The notes: generated from the sequence alone by a model not told the origin. Numbered from the stretch's first letter, positions 36,165 through 45,921 are shown. The stretch: DNA of 64,000 nucleotides from an uncultured Eubacteriales bacterium (GCA_949289635.1 CASEOS010000014.1:1-64000); one strand, 5' to 3'. Numbers and translations are program-made.

Positions 36165-37202
36165 TTGGAAAAATATTTAGATTTAAAAAATACAACAGAT
36201 TATTCTAAATTAAAAGTGGCAGGAGAAATGATAAAAAATGGAGGACTTGTCTTATTCCCAACAGAAACCGTATATGGATTAGGTGCTAATGGATTAGATG
36301 AAAATGCTGTAAAAAAAATATATAAAGCAAAGGGAAGAGAACAAGATAATCCTTTAATTTTGCATATCTCTAATTTTGATATGATACCTAAAATTGCTAA
36401 AAATATATCAGAAATAGAATATACATTGATGAAGACATTTTGGCCAGGACCATTTACGATTATTTTAGACAGAACAGATATTGTTCCTGATATTGTTACC
36501 GCAGGATTAGATACAGTAGGTGTTCGTATGCCAAGTGGAATCATTGCTAATCAATTAATTTCTTATGCAGGTGTTCCCATTGCTGCGCCAAGTGCCAATG
36601 TTTCAGGAAGACCAAGTGGAACCAATATTTCTGATATCTTTGAAGAACTTTCTGATAAAGTAGATTATATTGTTGATGGAGGAGAATGTGAAGTTGGTCT
36701 AGAATCAACAGTCGTAAGAGTTGTTGACGGCGTTCCGAATATTTTAAGACCTGGTAAGATTTCTCCAGAAGACATAAAGAAAGCAGCAGGAACTGTAAAA
36801 ATAGATGAACATATTTTAAAGAATATTAAAACTGATGAAAAAGTATTATCTCCAGGAATGAAATATAGACATTATGCACCAAAAGCAGATTGTATATTAG
36901 TATATAGTGAAGATAATGAAAAAATGATAAAAAAAATCCAAGAGATTACCCAAAAATATACAAATCCATTAGTCATTTCTTGTAACGAAAATGCTCAATA
37001 TTATGAGGTGAAAAATAAGATTCTATATGGTTCTAAAGAAAATCTAAATGAAATTGCACAAAATATATTTAAAGATTTAAGAAAAGTAGATTCTTTTAAA
37101 CCAGATATTGTTATTATTGAAGGAGTTCAAAATGATGGAATAGGACTTGCCATTATGAATCGATTAATTCGTGCATGCGAATATCATTACATAAAAATAT
37201 AA
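36165..37202 (+). CDS. tsaC: Threonylcarbamoyl-AMP synthase, Sua5 type
   Basis: 345 residues. Makes threonylcarbamoyl-adenylate for the t6A37 modification of ANN-reading tRNAs. The YrdC domain has LFPTETVYGLGANG, KAKGREQDNPLILHI and APSANVSGRPSGTN. A C-terminal Sua5 domain (from about residue 215) makes it the long form. TTG start after AAGAAAGGT. Ends at a strong terminator. Confidence 0.94.
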   Translation: MEKYLDLKNTTDYSKLKVAGEMIKNGGLVLFPTETVYGLGANGLDENAVKKIYKAKGREQDNPLILHISNFDMIPKIAKNISEIEYTLMKTFWPGPFTIILDRTDIVPDIVTAGLDTVGVRMPSGIIANQLISYAGVPIAAPSANVSGRPSGTNISDIFEELSDKVDYIVDGGECEVGLESTVVRVVDGVPNILRPGKISPEDIKKAAGTVKIDEHILKNIKTDEKVLSPGMKYRHYAPKADCILVYSEDNEKMIKKIQEITQKYTNPLVISCNENAQYYEVKNKILYGSKENLNEIAQNIFKDLRKVDSFKPDIVIIEGVQNDGIGLAIMNRLIRACEYHYIKI

Positions 37203-37228
37203 GAAAGCAAATGAAAATAAAAATTTTT

Positions 37229-37257
37229 AAGACAATACAACTTGTATTGTCTTTTTT
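37229..37257 (+). terminator. Rho-independent terminator
   Basis: AAGACAATACA and TGTATTGTCTT arms with a three-base loop, then a T run. Confidence 0.9.
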
Positions 37258-37329
37258 ATATAATTTTTTTAAAATAATTGTAACAAAAAGAAATTTTTTT
37301 ACACTAATAAAGTGAAAGGAGGAAAGGTT

Positions 37330-37830
37330 ATGCAGAATATGGAAGAAATATATAATAAATATTCGAAAATCGTATATAAATATATATTCTGCTTAACAGG
37401 AAAAGAAGAAATAGCTGAAGAAATCGTACAAGAAACATTTTTAGTGGCTATTGAAAATATTGATAAGTTTGAATATAAATGTAAGCTATCTACTTGGCTA
37501 TGCCAAATAGCAAAATATATTTGGTTTAATCAATACAAAAAGAATAAAAAGAGAAAAGAAGTTCCAATGAATACTTTAGAAAATACATTATTTACAGAAG
37601 AATCCATAGAAGAAATCATTAGCCAAAAAGAAGAAAAATTGGAATTATTAAAAAACATACAAAAATTAAATGAAGAAACTAGAAATGTGATGTATTTACG
37701 AATATTAGGAAATTTGGAATATGAAGAAATAGGGGAGATAATGGGAAAAACTTCTAATTGGGCTAGAGTTACTTTTTTTCGTGGAAAGCAAAAAATGAAA
37801 GGAGATAGAGAAAATGAAAAAGGAATGTGA
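37330..37830 (+). CDS. ECF-type RNA polymerase sigma factor
   Basis: 166 residues. Region 2 (YNKYSKIVYKYIFCLTG, AEEIVQETFLVAIENIDKF) and region 4 (YLRILGNLEYEEIGEIMGKT) are both visible. ATG at 37330 follows AAAGGAGGAAAGG; the upstream GTG lies in that site. Overlaps the anti-sigma gene by 17 bases, so the pair is translationally coupled. Confidence 0.92.
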   Translation: MQNMEEIYNKYSKIVYKYIFCLTGKEEIAEEIVQETFLVAIENIDKFEYKCKLSTWLCQIAKYIWFNQYKKNKKRKEVPMNTLENTLFTEESIEEIISQKEEKLELLKNIQKLNEETRNVMYLRILGNLEYEEIGEIMGKTSNWARVTFFRGKQKMKGDRENEKGM

Positions 37831-38467
37831 AATTGTACAAGACTTAACTTTTGGATATTGTGATGGTACATTAAATCCAGCTTCTAAAGAACTGGTAGAA
37901 AAACATTTAGTGAAATGTGAAGAATGTAAAAAAGTTTATGAAGAAATCAAAAAAGATAAAAAAATGGATGATGATGATAAAATTGAAATTGATTATTTAA
38001 AAAGAATCAATAAAAAATTAAAAAGAAAAAAAATTATGATAGTAATTTCTAGTATATGTATTGTATTATTGGTTGTTTTACATATTGTTGCATTTATTTG
38101 CTATTATCATGATCATACGACCATAGAAATTTTCATGAATAAAAAGATATCGGAAGAACAAATGACAAATATTCAAAATCAAATAAAAAATCAAATTGAA
38201 AATGTAGAAATTACATATGTTTCTCCAGAGGAGCAATTAGAAAAAATGAAAGAAAGATTTAAGGAGAATCAAGATTTATTAGCAGGATATAATGCTGAAA
38301 ACAATATATTTACGCCATCTTTTATCATAAAAACAAAGACCATACAAGATATGGAGAAAATAGAAAAAAGTTTAGAAGATGTAGAGGGAATTAAGCTGAT
38401 TTCTTCAACTTCTAGTAATCTATATGAATCTTTAATCATGAATATTTTTACTGTATTATACAATTAA
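37814..38467 (+). CDS. Anti-sigma factor with FtsX-like extracellular domain
   Basis: 217 residues. The N terminus has the zinc anti-sigma pattern (His and two Cys in VEKHLVKCEECKKVYEE). A membrane helix follows (IMIVISSICIVLLVVLHIVA). The outer domain (EIFMNKKISEEQM, VEITYVSPEEQLEKMKERF, LLAGYNAENNIFTPSFIIK, LEDVEGIKLI) matches the FtsX extracellular domain as I know it. It would hold the sigma factor at the membrane and perhaps sense envelope or FtsX-partner state; the last point is inference. Confidence 0.85.
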   Translation: MKKECEIVQDLTFGYCDGTLNPASKELVEKHLVKCEECKKVYEEIKKDKKMDDDDKIEIDYLKRINKKLKRKKIMIVISSICIVLLVVLHIVAFICYYHDHTTIEIFMNKKISEEQMTNIQNQIKNQIENVEITYVSPEEQLEKMKERFKENQDLLAGYNAENNIFTPSFIIKTKTIQDMEKIEKSLEDVEGIKLISSTSSNLYESLIMNIFTVLYN

Positions 38468-38645
38468 TATGAAATAGTAGAAATAGCTTTTTATACTTAT
38501 TATTATAGCATAAAATACCCAAAAATACAATAATAACTATTTTTAAGATAGTATAAAAACTTTAATAAAATATTAATTGATAAAATCCTCAATTTATGAT
38601 ATATAATTAGTTAGAATAAAATATAGAAAAAGTTGGAGGAATTTT

Positions 38646-38852
38646 ATGAGATGTCCGAATTGTGGAAGTACCAATATATCTAGTATTGTTGATACAAAAA
38701 CGAAAACAAAAGGCTTTGATGGTGGAGATGCTTGTTGTGGCTATCTATTATTTGGTTGGCCAGGAATTTTGTGTGGATTATGTAATACAGGAGATACAAC
38801 AACAGAAACCAGAACAACCAATATTTGTAATGATTGTGGAAGAAGGTTTTAA
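38646..38852 (+). CDS. Small zinc-ribbon protein
   Basis: 68 residues. N-terminal CPNCGSTN and C-terminal CNDCGRR form a zinc ribbon around a Gly/Cys-rich middle (GDACCGYLLFGWPGILCGLC) that may enter the membrane. Function unknown. TTGGAGGAA precedes the ATG; its stop overlaps the next start (TAATG). Confidence 0.75.
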   Translation: MRCPNCGSTNISSIVDTKTKTKGFDGGDACCGYLLFGWPGILCGLCNTGDTTTETRTTNICNDCGRRF

Positions 38853-39229
38853 TGAAAAAGAGTACAAAAATAAAAACTTGGGCATTTTTCATGAGATTAG
38901 GAAATCGATGTGGTTGTCATCAAAGAGAAGATAGAAGTTTTAAAATAAAAGGCTGGCAATTTCCGATTTGTAGTAGATGTACAGGAATATTAGTTGGACA
39001 GTTATTAGGAATTTTAATCTATATTTTTCAATTTCGAATTCCTATTTATATATCCTGTATATTTCTTTTAATCATGTTTTTGGATTGGTATATTCAACAT
39101 AAAAACATTCGAGAGTCAACAAATATTAGAAGATTCATAACCGGAACTTTAGCAGGAATTGCACAGGTTGCCATTTTTATTGAAATCATTTTTATACTTG
39201 TCGACATTTTCAATAAAATGATAGGTTAA
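38852..39229 (+). CDS. DUF2085 family membrane protein
   Basis: 125 residues. CGCHQREDRSFKIKGWQFPI and CSRCTGILVGQ are the DUF2085 signature (Cys-rich, HQ and CxRC), followed by three membrane helices. Function unknown. Coupled to the zinc-ribbon gene by TAATG; the longer start at 38834 lies inside that gene. Confidence 0.85.
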   Translation: MKKSTKIKTWAFFMRLGNRCGCHQREDRSFKIKGWQFPICSRCTGILVGQLLGILIYIFQFRIPIYISCIFLLIMFLDWYIQHKNIRESTNIRRFITGTLAGIAQVAIFIEIIFILVDIFNKMIG

Positions 39230-39305
39230 ACGTAGATTAAATTTTTCAATAAAAAAGATTATAATTCAATTTAAATTTTAATTTAATATAGAGAAGAAGG
39301 AAAAT

Positions 39306-40202
39306 ATGGATACAAATTATTTAGGATTAACCAATGAAGAGTTGAAAGAAATTTTTAAAGAAAGAGAAAAAGATAGCCATAAAGGAACTTATGGATATGT
39401 AGGCATTATGGGTGGTTGTATGGAATATACAGGAGCTGTTAAATTGGCTAATATGAGTTCAACAGCTTTACGAGCAGGTTGTGGTGTGATAAGAGTCATT
39501 GTTCCCGAAAGCATAGAAACGAGTATTGCTCCATATTTACTAGAACAGACTATTTTTCCAATAGAAAATGATGATAAACAAAAAATGAAATTTAACAAAC
39601 AAGAAATTGATAAAGCATTAGATAAATTAAAAGCAGTAGCCATTGGAATGGGATGGGGAAAAGGAAGAGCTAATGAAAAGATTTTAGAATATATATTGCA
39701 AACAAAAGAAATTCCTTGTGTTATTGATGCAGACGGATTAAATACCTTATCTCAAATGGATTTAAATGTTTTACAAAAAACAAAATGCAAAGTAGTTTTA
39801 ACACCACATTTCAAAGAATTTGAACGATTATCAAAAATATCAATAGAAGAAATAAAAAAAGATTCCATTGAAATTGCAAAAAATTTTGCTAAAAAATATC
39901 ATGTTATCTTATTGTTAAAAGGAAGTACAACCATTGTTACAGATGGGACAATTACATATTTAGTAGAAAGAGGTTGCCCAGGAATGGCAACAGCAGGTAG
40001 TGGAGATATACTATCAGGTATTTTGGTTGGTATGTTAGGTTATCATGAAGCAACTGCAAAGATAGTTGCAGCAGGCAGCTATTTAGCAGGTATGGCAGGA
40101 GAATTGGCTCAAGAAAAATATACAGATATTAGCATGAAAGCTTCTGATACAATTGAAATGATTCCAGAAGCTATTAAAAATATAAGAAAGAGTAAGATAT
40201 AG
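39306..40202 (+). CDS. nnrD: ADP/ATP-dependent NAD(P)H-hydrate dehydratase
   Basis: 298 residues. Repairs hydrated NAD(P)H. GTYGYVGIMGGCMEYTGA, VIDADGLNTL, LTPHFKEFERL and GMATAGSGDILSGIL give the ribokinase-like fold with its catalytic Asp in GSGD. It lacks the N-terminal epimerase (NnrE) domain that is often fused. AAGAAGGAAA precedes the ATG. Confidence 0.93.
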   Translation: MDTNYLGLTNEELKEIFKEREKDSHKGTYGYVGIMGGCMEYTGAVKLANMSSTALRAGCGVIRVIVPESIETSIAPYLLEQTIFPIENDDKQKMKFNKQEIDKALDKLKAVAIGMGWGKGRANEKILEYILQTKEIPCVIDADGLNTLSQMDLNVLQKTKCKVVLTPHFKEFERLSKISIEEIKKDSIEIAKNFAKKYHVILLLKGSTTIVTDGTITYLVERGCPGMATAGSGDILSGILVGMLGYHEATAKIVAAGSYLAGMAGELAQEKYTDISMKASDTIEMIPEAIKNIRKSKI

Positions 40203-40249
40203 AATAGACTAAGTAAAATTTTTTTAGTAATCATCATCATTTAAAATAA

Positions 40250-40292
40250 AAAGCTTAATGTATAATTTTCACATACACTAAGCTTTATTTTA
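40250..40292. terminator. Convergent terminator between nnrD and the recombinase
   Basis: AAAGCTTA at 40250-40257 and TAAGCTTT at 40279-40286, extended by TGTAT/ATACA. T residues on both strands. Confidence 0.7.
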
Positions 40293-40301
40293 TGACATAT
40301 T

Positions 40302-41285
40302 TTATAAATTTGCTAAAGGATTGCTTTCCACTGCATTTCTTACTTGAGAATTATCAACATGTGTATAAATTTCAGTAGTAGAAATACTCTCATGTCCTAA
40401 AAGTACCTGTAAAGCTCTAATATCGACATTTCCATATTGATACATTAATGTAGCAGCTGTATGTCTTAACTTATGTACAGAGTATTTATTGGTATCAAGT
40501 CCAGCAGCTTGCAATTCTTTATTAACAATATATTGTACAGTTCTTTTACTAATTCTTTCACGGCGTTCACTTAAAAATAAAGCTTTATGAGAATTTAATT
40601 TATCCACTTTAACACCTTCTTTAGGACGTACTTGTAAATACTCACTAATTGCTCTTAAACATGCTTGATTTAGATAAATCGTTCTTTCTTTATTTCCTTT
40701 ACCAATGACATTTAGTTTGGCTTCACTAAAATCAATGTCTTTGATATCAATTCCAACTAATTCAGACAAACGAAGTCCACAATTTAAAAATAATGTGATA
40801 ATGGCATAATCTCTTTGATAATTACGGTTATCTTCATTTTCTGTAACATTTAATAATCGTTTACTTTCCTCTAAATTTAAATATTTAGGAAGTCTTTTAT
40901 CCGCTTTCGGAGTTTCTAAATTCTGAGCAGGGTTGATATCTATTAAATTTGCTTTTTGAGAAAGATATTTAAAAAAGATTCTAATGGTTGATACCTTTCT
41001 AGCTCTTGTAGCAGCTTTACTTCTAAGCTCCATTGCCATATAACTAATAAAAGCATGAATATCTTCCAAAGTGATTTTTTTGACAACACTAATAGGAATA
41101 TCTTTAATTTCGATTTTTGCAAAATCTGTTTCGTTTGTCATATGAAAATGGATTTTGATAAATCGAAAAAACATTACTAAATCATAATTATATTCTTTAA
41201 TACTATTAGGGGATTTATTCAAAATGGTAGCACTATAATCTAAAAAAGAATTAATATAGTCAGGGTTTTCTTCTCTGTTTATCAT
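40302..41285 (-). CDS. Tyrosine recombinase, XerC/XerD type
   Basis: 327 residues. The N-terminal SAM-like core-binding domain (FLDYSATILNKSPNSIKEYN) is followed by the catalytic domain. Arg is in LNCGLRLSELVG, His-x-x-Arg in HKLRHTAATLM, LLGHESISTT, and the nucleophile Tyr in EIYTHVD. Length and form fit chromosome-dimer recombinases rather than ICE integrases, but it lies within 3 kb of an ICE. TTG/ATG region on minus strand has AAGGAGTG upstream. Confidence 0.9.
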   Translation of the reverse strand: MINREENPDYINSFLDYSATILNKSPNSIKEYNYDLVMFFRFIKIHFHMTNETDFAKIEIKDIPISVVKKITLEDIHAFISYMAMELRSKAATRARKVSTIRIFFKYLSQKANLIDINPAQNLETPKADKRLPKYLNLEESKRLLNVTENEDNRNYQRDYAIITLFLNCGLRLSELVGIDIKDIDFSEAKLNVIGKGNKERTIYLNQACLRAISEYLQVRPKEGVKVDKLNSHKALFLSERRERISKRTVQYIVNKELQAAGLDTNKYSVHKLRHTAATLMYQYGNVDIRALQVLLGHESISTTEIYTHVDNSQVRNAVESNPLANL

Positions 41286-41338
41286 ATGTTTTTCACACTC
41301 CTTTGGTGGTATATATAGTATTATATCTCAGTACATAT

Positions 41339-41512
41339 AAAAAATCAATGTCCAATTGGGGACGTTTCTGTTTGGACATTATATATATATGGATGTATGA
41401 TTTGATTTGTACTATCAAATGTACCAAAAATTTGATGAATTACTAAAAACATAAAAATAGTCTACATAAAAATGTCCAAACAGAAACGTCCCCAATTGGA
41501 CATTGATTTTTT
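41339..41512. mobile_element. MITE-like element with about 40-bp terminal inverted repeats
   Basis: The 34 bases at 41347-41380 (core GTCCAATTGGGGACG) are exactly reverse-complemented at 41471-41504. The match extends through A/T tracts to about 41339 and 41512. Each arm has a small inner palindrome (GTCC-AATTG-GGGAC). The 90-bp centre has no gene. This recalls elements mobilised by Y1 (REP-type) transposases in Firmicutes, whose ends carry similar 'GGGGACGTTTCTGTTTGGACA' style palindromes. No transposase in the window. Confidence 0.75.
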
Positions 41513-41562
41513 TAGTGATTGTGATATACTATTAATGAATTCATAATAAAGGAAGTGAATAT

Positions 41563-44121
41563 ATGTTTAATCATAAAAAGAAACAAGAAGAACTTCCTAG
41601 AGCTATGAGAAAAATGCAAAAAGAAAAAGAAGAACGAGAAAAATTCATAGAGGAAGAAAATAAAAAGAAATTAAGAAACAAATATAAAGGTAAGAAAAGT
41701 AAACACAGTAAAAATAGAAATGAAGAAAATGAGATTGATTATAAAAAAGCTATTAGGAAAAAGAAAATTAAGAGAATCATCATTACAGTTATTATGATTA
41801 TCATTATTATCTTAGCCATTATTTTAGGAATTTCTGCATATAATTGGAAACAGATAACAACAGATATGTTTACAAATGAAAATTCTGTTATCATGGATTC
41901 TGATGGCAATGTAATCGCAGAACTTGGTAGTGAAAGAAAGAAAATAAAAATTGAAAATGAAGAGATGCCTGAAAATTTAAAAAATGCTTATGTGTCTATT
42001 GAAGATGAAAGGTATTATAAACATCATGGTGTAGATATAAAAAGAACAGGTTCAGCAATTATTAATTATGTTATACATATAGGAAACTCTTCATTTGGAG
42101 GAAGTACTATTACGCAACAGTTAGTAAAAAATTTAACAGGAGATAATAGTGGTTCTATTTCTAGAAAAGTAAAAGAATGGTGGAAAGCATATTTACTAGA
42201 ATGTTATTTTTCAAAAGAAGAAATATTAGACATGTATTTAAATGTCATTTACGTGGGACCAAACATATATGGTGTAGGTGCCGGTAGCCAGTATTATTTT
42301 AGTAAAGATATTCAGGACTTAACACTAGCAGAATGTGCTTTTTTAGCAGGAATTAACAATTCGCCAAATTCATATAATCCATTTGATGATGAAACAGATA
42401 ATACAGAGAAAATCACAAACAGAACGATAACGGTATTAGATAAGATGTTAGAATTAGAATACATTACTGAGGAAGAATATAATACAGCTGTTTCAGAAGT
42501 AAATAATGGTTTAAATTTCAGACAAGGAACAGTAGAAGCAAGTGATGGAATTTATTCTTATCATACAGATGCTTTAATTAATGAAATCATTCAAGATATA
42601 GCAGACAAGAAGAATATAACAGAAGATTTTGCTACAAACTATTTGTATTTAGGTGGATTAACTATCAATAGTACTCAAAACTCAAGTATTCAAGATGAAA
42701 CAGAAACAGAATTTAATAAACGTCAATACAGTATTGCTTCAAGAGAAGGTGGAAATCCAGCACAAGCAGCAATGGTCATTATGAATCATAAAACAGGTCA
42801 AGTAGTCGCTTGTGTTGGTGGTTTAGGAGAAAAAGATACAGCAAGAGGATTAAATAGAGCAACACAAAGTACAAGACAAACAGGTTCTTCCATTAAGCCA
42901 TTAGCCGTATTAGCACCTGGAATTGACAAGAAAAAATTTACAGCAGCAACCATATATGCAGATGTAAAAACAACTTTTGAGGGAAACTATGCTCCTGAAA
43001 ATTATAATGATTATTTAGGACAAATAACGGTTAGAAGAGCAGTAGAATCTTCTCAAAATATTCCATTTGTGGAAATGATGGAAGAAATAGGTGTAAAAAC
43101 TTCTATATCTTATTTAACAAACATGGGAATTACAACTTTAACAGAAAAAGATGAAAGTTTATCATTAGCTTTAGGAGGATTAGATAAAGGGATTACACCT
43201 CTAGAAATGGCTGCAGCCTATGCAACCATTGCGAATGATGGTGTATATATAGAACCTACCTTTTATACAGAAATAACAAATCCATCAGGAAAAACCATTG
43301 TAAAACCAACTCCTGAATCTCATAGAGTATTCTCAGAACAAGTAGCTTACATCTTAAAAGAGATATTAACACAACCTGTAAAAGGAGCAAATGGAACAGC
43401 TACCTATTGTTCTATATCAGGAATAGATGTAGCAGCTAAAACAGGAACAACGGATGAAAACTATGATAGATGGCTATGTGGATTTACGCCATACTATACA
43501 GCAACAACATGGTTTGGATATGACCAAAATGAAACGATACACTTTAACAGACAAAATCCAGCAGGAATTATCTGGGCAAATGTAATGCGAAACATTCATT
43601 CTGGATTAGCTAATGAAACATTTGAAAAACCTAGTTGGATACAAACTCAAAACATCTGTGCAGATTCTGGATGTATTGCAAATAGTGGTTGTACAAATAC
43701 ATATGAAGAATATTTCTTATGGGGAACAAAGCCAGGTAATTGTACAAAACATTCTGGAAACAAAATTACAACAAATAATCATCAAAATGAACAAAGCGAA
43801 CAAACAAATCAAAATGTATTTAATGAAGACTTAACATTAGATCCAAGTTTGGAAAATGAGATTCCAGAAACAAATACCACAACAAATACCACAACAAATG
43901 TAATAACAAATACCACGATAGATAATAGAACAAACACGACAAATACAAATAGAAATAATACAACTTCATCAAATACAAGTACAACAAATTCTACAACAAG
44001 TAATACAACAAATAGTACAGGAGGTACAAATACTTCAACCAATACTTCAAATAGAACACCAAGTACCAATACAAGTACACCTACTTCTAATACTTCTGCA
44101 ATAGAAAATAGTGAGGAATAA
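41563..44121 (+). CDS. Class A penicillin-binding protein (PBP1A-like)
   Basis: 852 residues. Bifunctional peptidoglycan synthase. A basic cytoplasmic N terminus and one membrane helix (about residues 68-90). Then the GT51 glycosyltransferase (EDERYYKHHGVD, STITQQLVKN, ECAFLAGINNSPNSYNP) and transpeptidase with SxxK in TGSSIKP, SxN in SSQN and KTGT in AAKTGTTDENY. A Cys-bearing segment and a long Thr/Asn/Ser-rich tail follow. AAGGAAGTG precedes the ATG. Confidence 0.94.
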   Translation: MFNHKKKQEELPRAMRKMQKEKEEREKFIEEENKKKLRNKYKGKKSKHSKNRNEENEIDYKKAIRKKKIKRIIITVIMIIIIILAIILGISAYNWKQITTDMFTNENSVIMDSDGNVIAELGSERKKIKIENEEMPENLKNAYVSIEDERYYKHHGVDIKRTGSAIINYVIHIGNSSFGGSTITQQLVKNLTGDNSGSISRKVKEWWKAYLLECYFSKEEILDMYLNVIYVGPNIYGVGAGSQYYFSKDIQDLTLAECAFLAGINNSPNSYNPFDDETDNTEKITNRTITVLDKMLELEYITEEEYNTAVSEVNNGLNFRQGTVEASDGIYSYHTDALINEIIQDIADKKNITEDFATNYLYLGGLTINSTQNSSIQDETETEFNKRQYSIASREGGNPAQAAMVIMNHKTGQVVACVGGLGEKDTARGLNRATQSTRQTGSSIKPLAVLAPGIDKKKFTAATIYADVKTTFEGNYAPENYNDYLGQITVRRAVESSQNIPFVEMMEEIGVKTSISYLTNMGITTLTEKDESLSLALGGLDKGITPLEMAAAYATIANDGVYIEPTFYTEITNPSGKTIVKPTPESHRVFSEQVAYILKEILTQPVKGANGTATYCSISGIDVAAKTGTTDENYDRWLCGFTPYYTATTWFGYDQNETIHFNRQNPAGIIWANVMRNIHSGLANETFEKPSWIQTQNICADSGCIANSGCTNTYEEYFLWGTKPGNCTKHSGNKITTNNHQNEQSEQTNQNVFNEDLTLDPSLENEIPETNTTTNTTTNVITNTTIDNRTNTTNTNRNNTTSSNTSTTNSTTSNTTNSTGGTNTSTNTSNRTPSTNTSTPTSNTSAIENSEE

Positions 44122-44215
44122 TGTACGAGTATATTTAGGAGCATCTAAAAATAAAGAAAAATTTTATGAAAAGTTTGGAATAGAAATAAAAGAAGGGAAG
44201 AGGGGGAGTACCTAA
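44111..44215 (+). pseudogene. C-terminal remnant of a GNAT acetyltransferase
   Basis: Frame from GTG 44111: VRVYLGASKNKEKFYEKFGI then GKRGST and stop. SKNKEKFYEKFGF is the usual end of a GNAT enzyme. The N-terminal domain is missing and the fragment overlaps the PBP end. A possible scar next to the ICE boundary. Confidence 0.45.
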
Positions 44216-45222
44216 TTTAAACAATAAAATAATTATAAATAAAATTCACACTAATGATATATAGTAACTAAAAATAGACAAAATTGTAAAGAAATTTTAG
44301 ACAGAATATTCTAAAGGAATAAATAATATAAAATCAAATTAAAAAAGTTAATTAAAAAATTATTATAATAAATTAAATAAAAATTTTGTGCAATGTTTAA
44401 ATTCTAATATTTTTATATTAAACATTAGAATTTTAAAAACGAACATTTGAACAGTTTGAATTAATTAAAAATTATTTTTTTAATTAGTTTTAAAATTAAT
44501 TTATATTAATAAATAATAAAAAGACTAAAATTAAATATAGCAAAATAAATTTAATAATAAAAAATCTTTTTATATGTACAGATTATATAAAATATTACAA
44601 CTGATATATATATTATAATATGTAAAAATACTTAAAAATGGCTAAAGATTACTACTTTTAAAAAACGCCTAAAAATTGCCAAAAAAGCGACGCACGAGAA
44701 TCGATTTTAAGCCGTTTTTATTTTTTAGGTATATAGTTTGTTGTCTGTAAAATAAGGCAAATATAGAGAAATAGACACTTTGGAGATTTTTGAAAAATTT
44801 TTATACAATTTAATATATATAAATATATAAGATGAAAAAAATATAGATATAAAATTAAAATTGTAATAAGAAAATAATTATAGTAATGAAATTATATAAG
44901 TAAAATATAAAAATGCTTTAAAATTGATTTTAGAAGCTCAAATAAATATAGATATGATAAGTAATACAAAAGATTATAGTAATAAATAATATAATATAAA
45001 TAATATATATAATAGAATATCAATAGCTATAAAGCAGTCAAAAGCCTTGAAATAGCAGAAGTGGAGGTTTATGGCTGTTTTATATATTACTCCTATCTCT
45101 TATTGCACAAAACTTTTATAATGGTTCGTTTTTTGCCAGAGAGATAAGGAGTTTCGACAATTTTAGACATAAAATGTTAGTAAATAATTACTAGCTTTTT
45201 TTATTTGGAAAGGAAAATAAAT
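44216..45222. other. 1-kb AT-rich non-coding boundary region
   Basis: No credible gene. It is extremely A/T-rich, with an inverted repeat around 44400-44440 (ATTCTAAT and ATTAGAAT arms plus AATGTTTAA/TTAAACATT). A GC-richer patch lies near 44660-44720. An inverted repeat at about 45089-45150 (CTCCTATCTCT with AGAGATAAGGAG) precedes the first element gene. Possibly the element end, an origin of transfer, or a centromere-like parS region for ParB; undecided. Confidence 0.5.
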
Positions 45223-45654
45223 ATGAAAGAATTAGAAAATAAAATTCAAAAAATAACAGGTAATAAAAAATTTAAAATATCATCAAAAACATATTATCAT
45301 CCAATAAAGAATATGTTTAATGATTTATTATCAAATTTATCAGAATCAAAAATAATAGAACATCAAATAAAAAGAAATCAGAATAATACAAAAATCAAAT
45401 TACTAAATTTAATTGAAGAACTATGTAATAATGATAAATTTTACAAATTGATTGATGATGATATTCCTTGTTTAAAATCTATATTGGATTATATAGATGA
45501 GCATAACAATAATGAAACAATTTTAAATGATGTTATTAAATTTATTGAAAAATGGTTAGATGAATGTTCAATAATAATAACTAAAAATGAGGATTGTTTT
45601 TCTCTATTAAATGAACAATTTAAAATATATTATGAAACAAATTTGACAGATTAG
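45223..45654 (+). CDS. Hypothetical ICE protein
   Basis: 143 residues, all-helical and Lys/Asn/Glu-rich (MKELENKIQKITGNKKFKIS, LNLIEELCNNDKFYKLIDDD). No domain recognised. ATG at 45223 follows GGAAAGGAAA; an in-frame upstream start would lie in that site. Confidence 0.6.
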   Translation: MKELENKIQKITGNKKFKISSKTYYHPIKNMFNDLLSNLSESKIIEHQIKRNQNNTKIKLLNLIEELCNNDKFYKLIDDDIPCLKSILDYIDEHNNNETILNDVIKFIEKWLDECSIIITKNEDCFSLLNEQFKIYYETNLTD

Positions 45655-45757
45655 TATTAAATGTAAGAAATTATCTAATAGGAACAAATCACACATTAGC
45701 TTTATTTATATTTTTGTATTACCATTATAATATAAAGATAAATAGGAGATGGTTATT

Positions 45758-45904
45758 ATGAGAAATATTAAATTAAAAGTTGATGAATATGAATATAGAT
45801 TAATTATAAATGCTTTAAATGAATTAAGAAAAGATGAAATAGAAAAAGGAAAAGAAGTTAATTTTATAAATGAAGTAATGGAGAAACTATTAGAAAAAGC
45901 ATAA
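45758..45904 (+). CDS. Small ICE protein
   Basis: 48 residues, MRNIKLKVDEYEYRLIINAL then NEVMEKLLEKA. The 'VDEYEYRLIINALNELR' form is common in short proteins of Tn916/Tn1549-type elements. AGGAGATGG precedes the ATG. A terminator follows. Confidence 0.65.
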   Translation: MRNIKLKVDEYEYRLIINALNELRKDEIEKGKEVNFINEVMEKLLEKA

Positions 45905-45921
45905 TTAAATAAACATATTGT

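Noticed and set aside
36165-37202. Programmed P-site slippage motif common to the CGG sites (such as the prfB CTT TGA C type)
   Set aside because: Codons before CGG are different at nearly every site, and no constant upstream Shine-Dalgarno-like element was found, so classical slippage does not explain the set. The tsaC gene checked here as a control has no in-frame CGG.
40302-41285. ICE integrase marking the left element end
   Set aside because: Sequence form is closer to a housekeeping Xer recombinase, with nnrD and a PBP on either side. The ICE-type genes begin only after the PBP, so its integrase is probably beyond the right edge.
44641-44730. tRNA or small RNA gene in the GC-richer patch of the ICE boundary
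   Set aside because: No tRNA arms or TTCGA loop could be formed and no promoter-terminator pair was visible.
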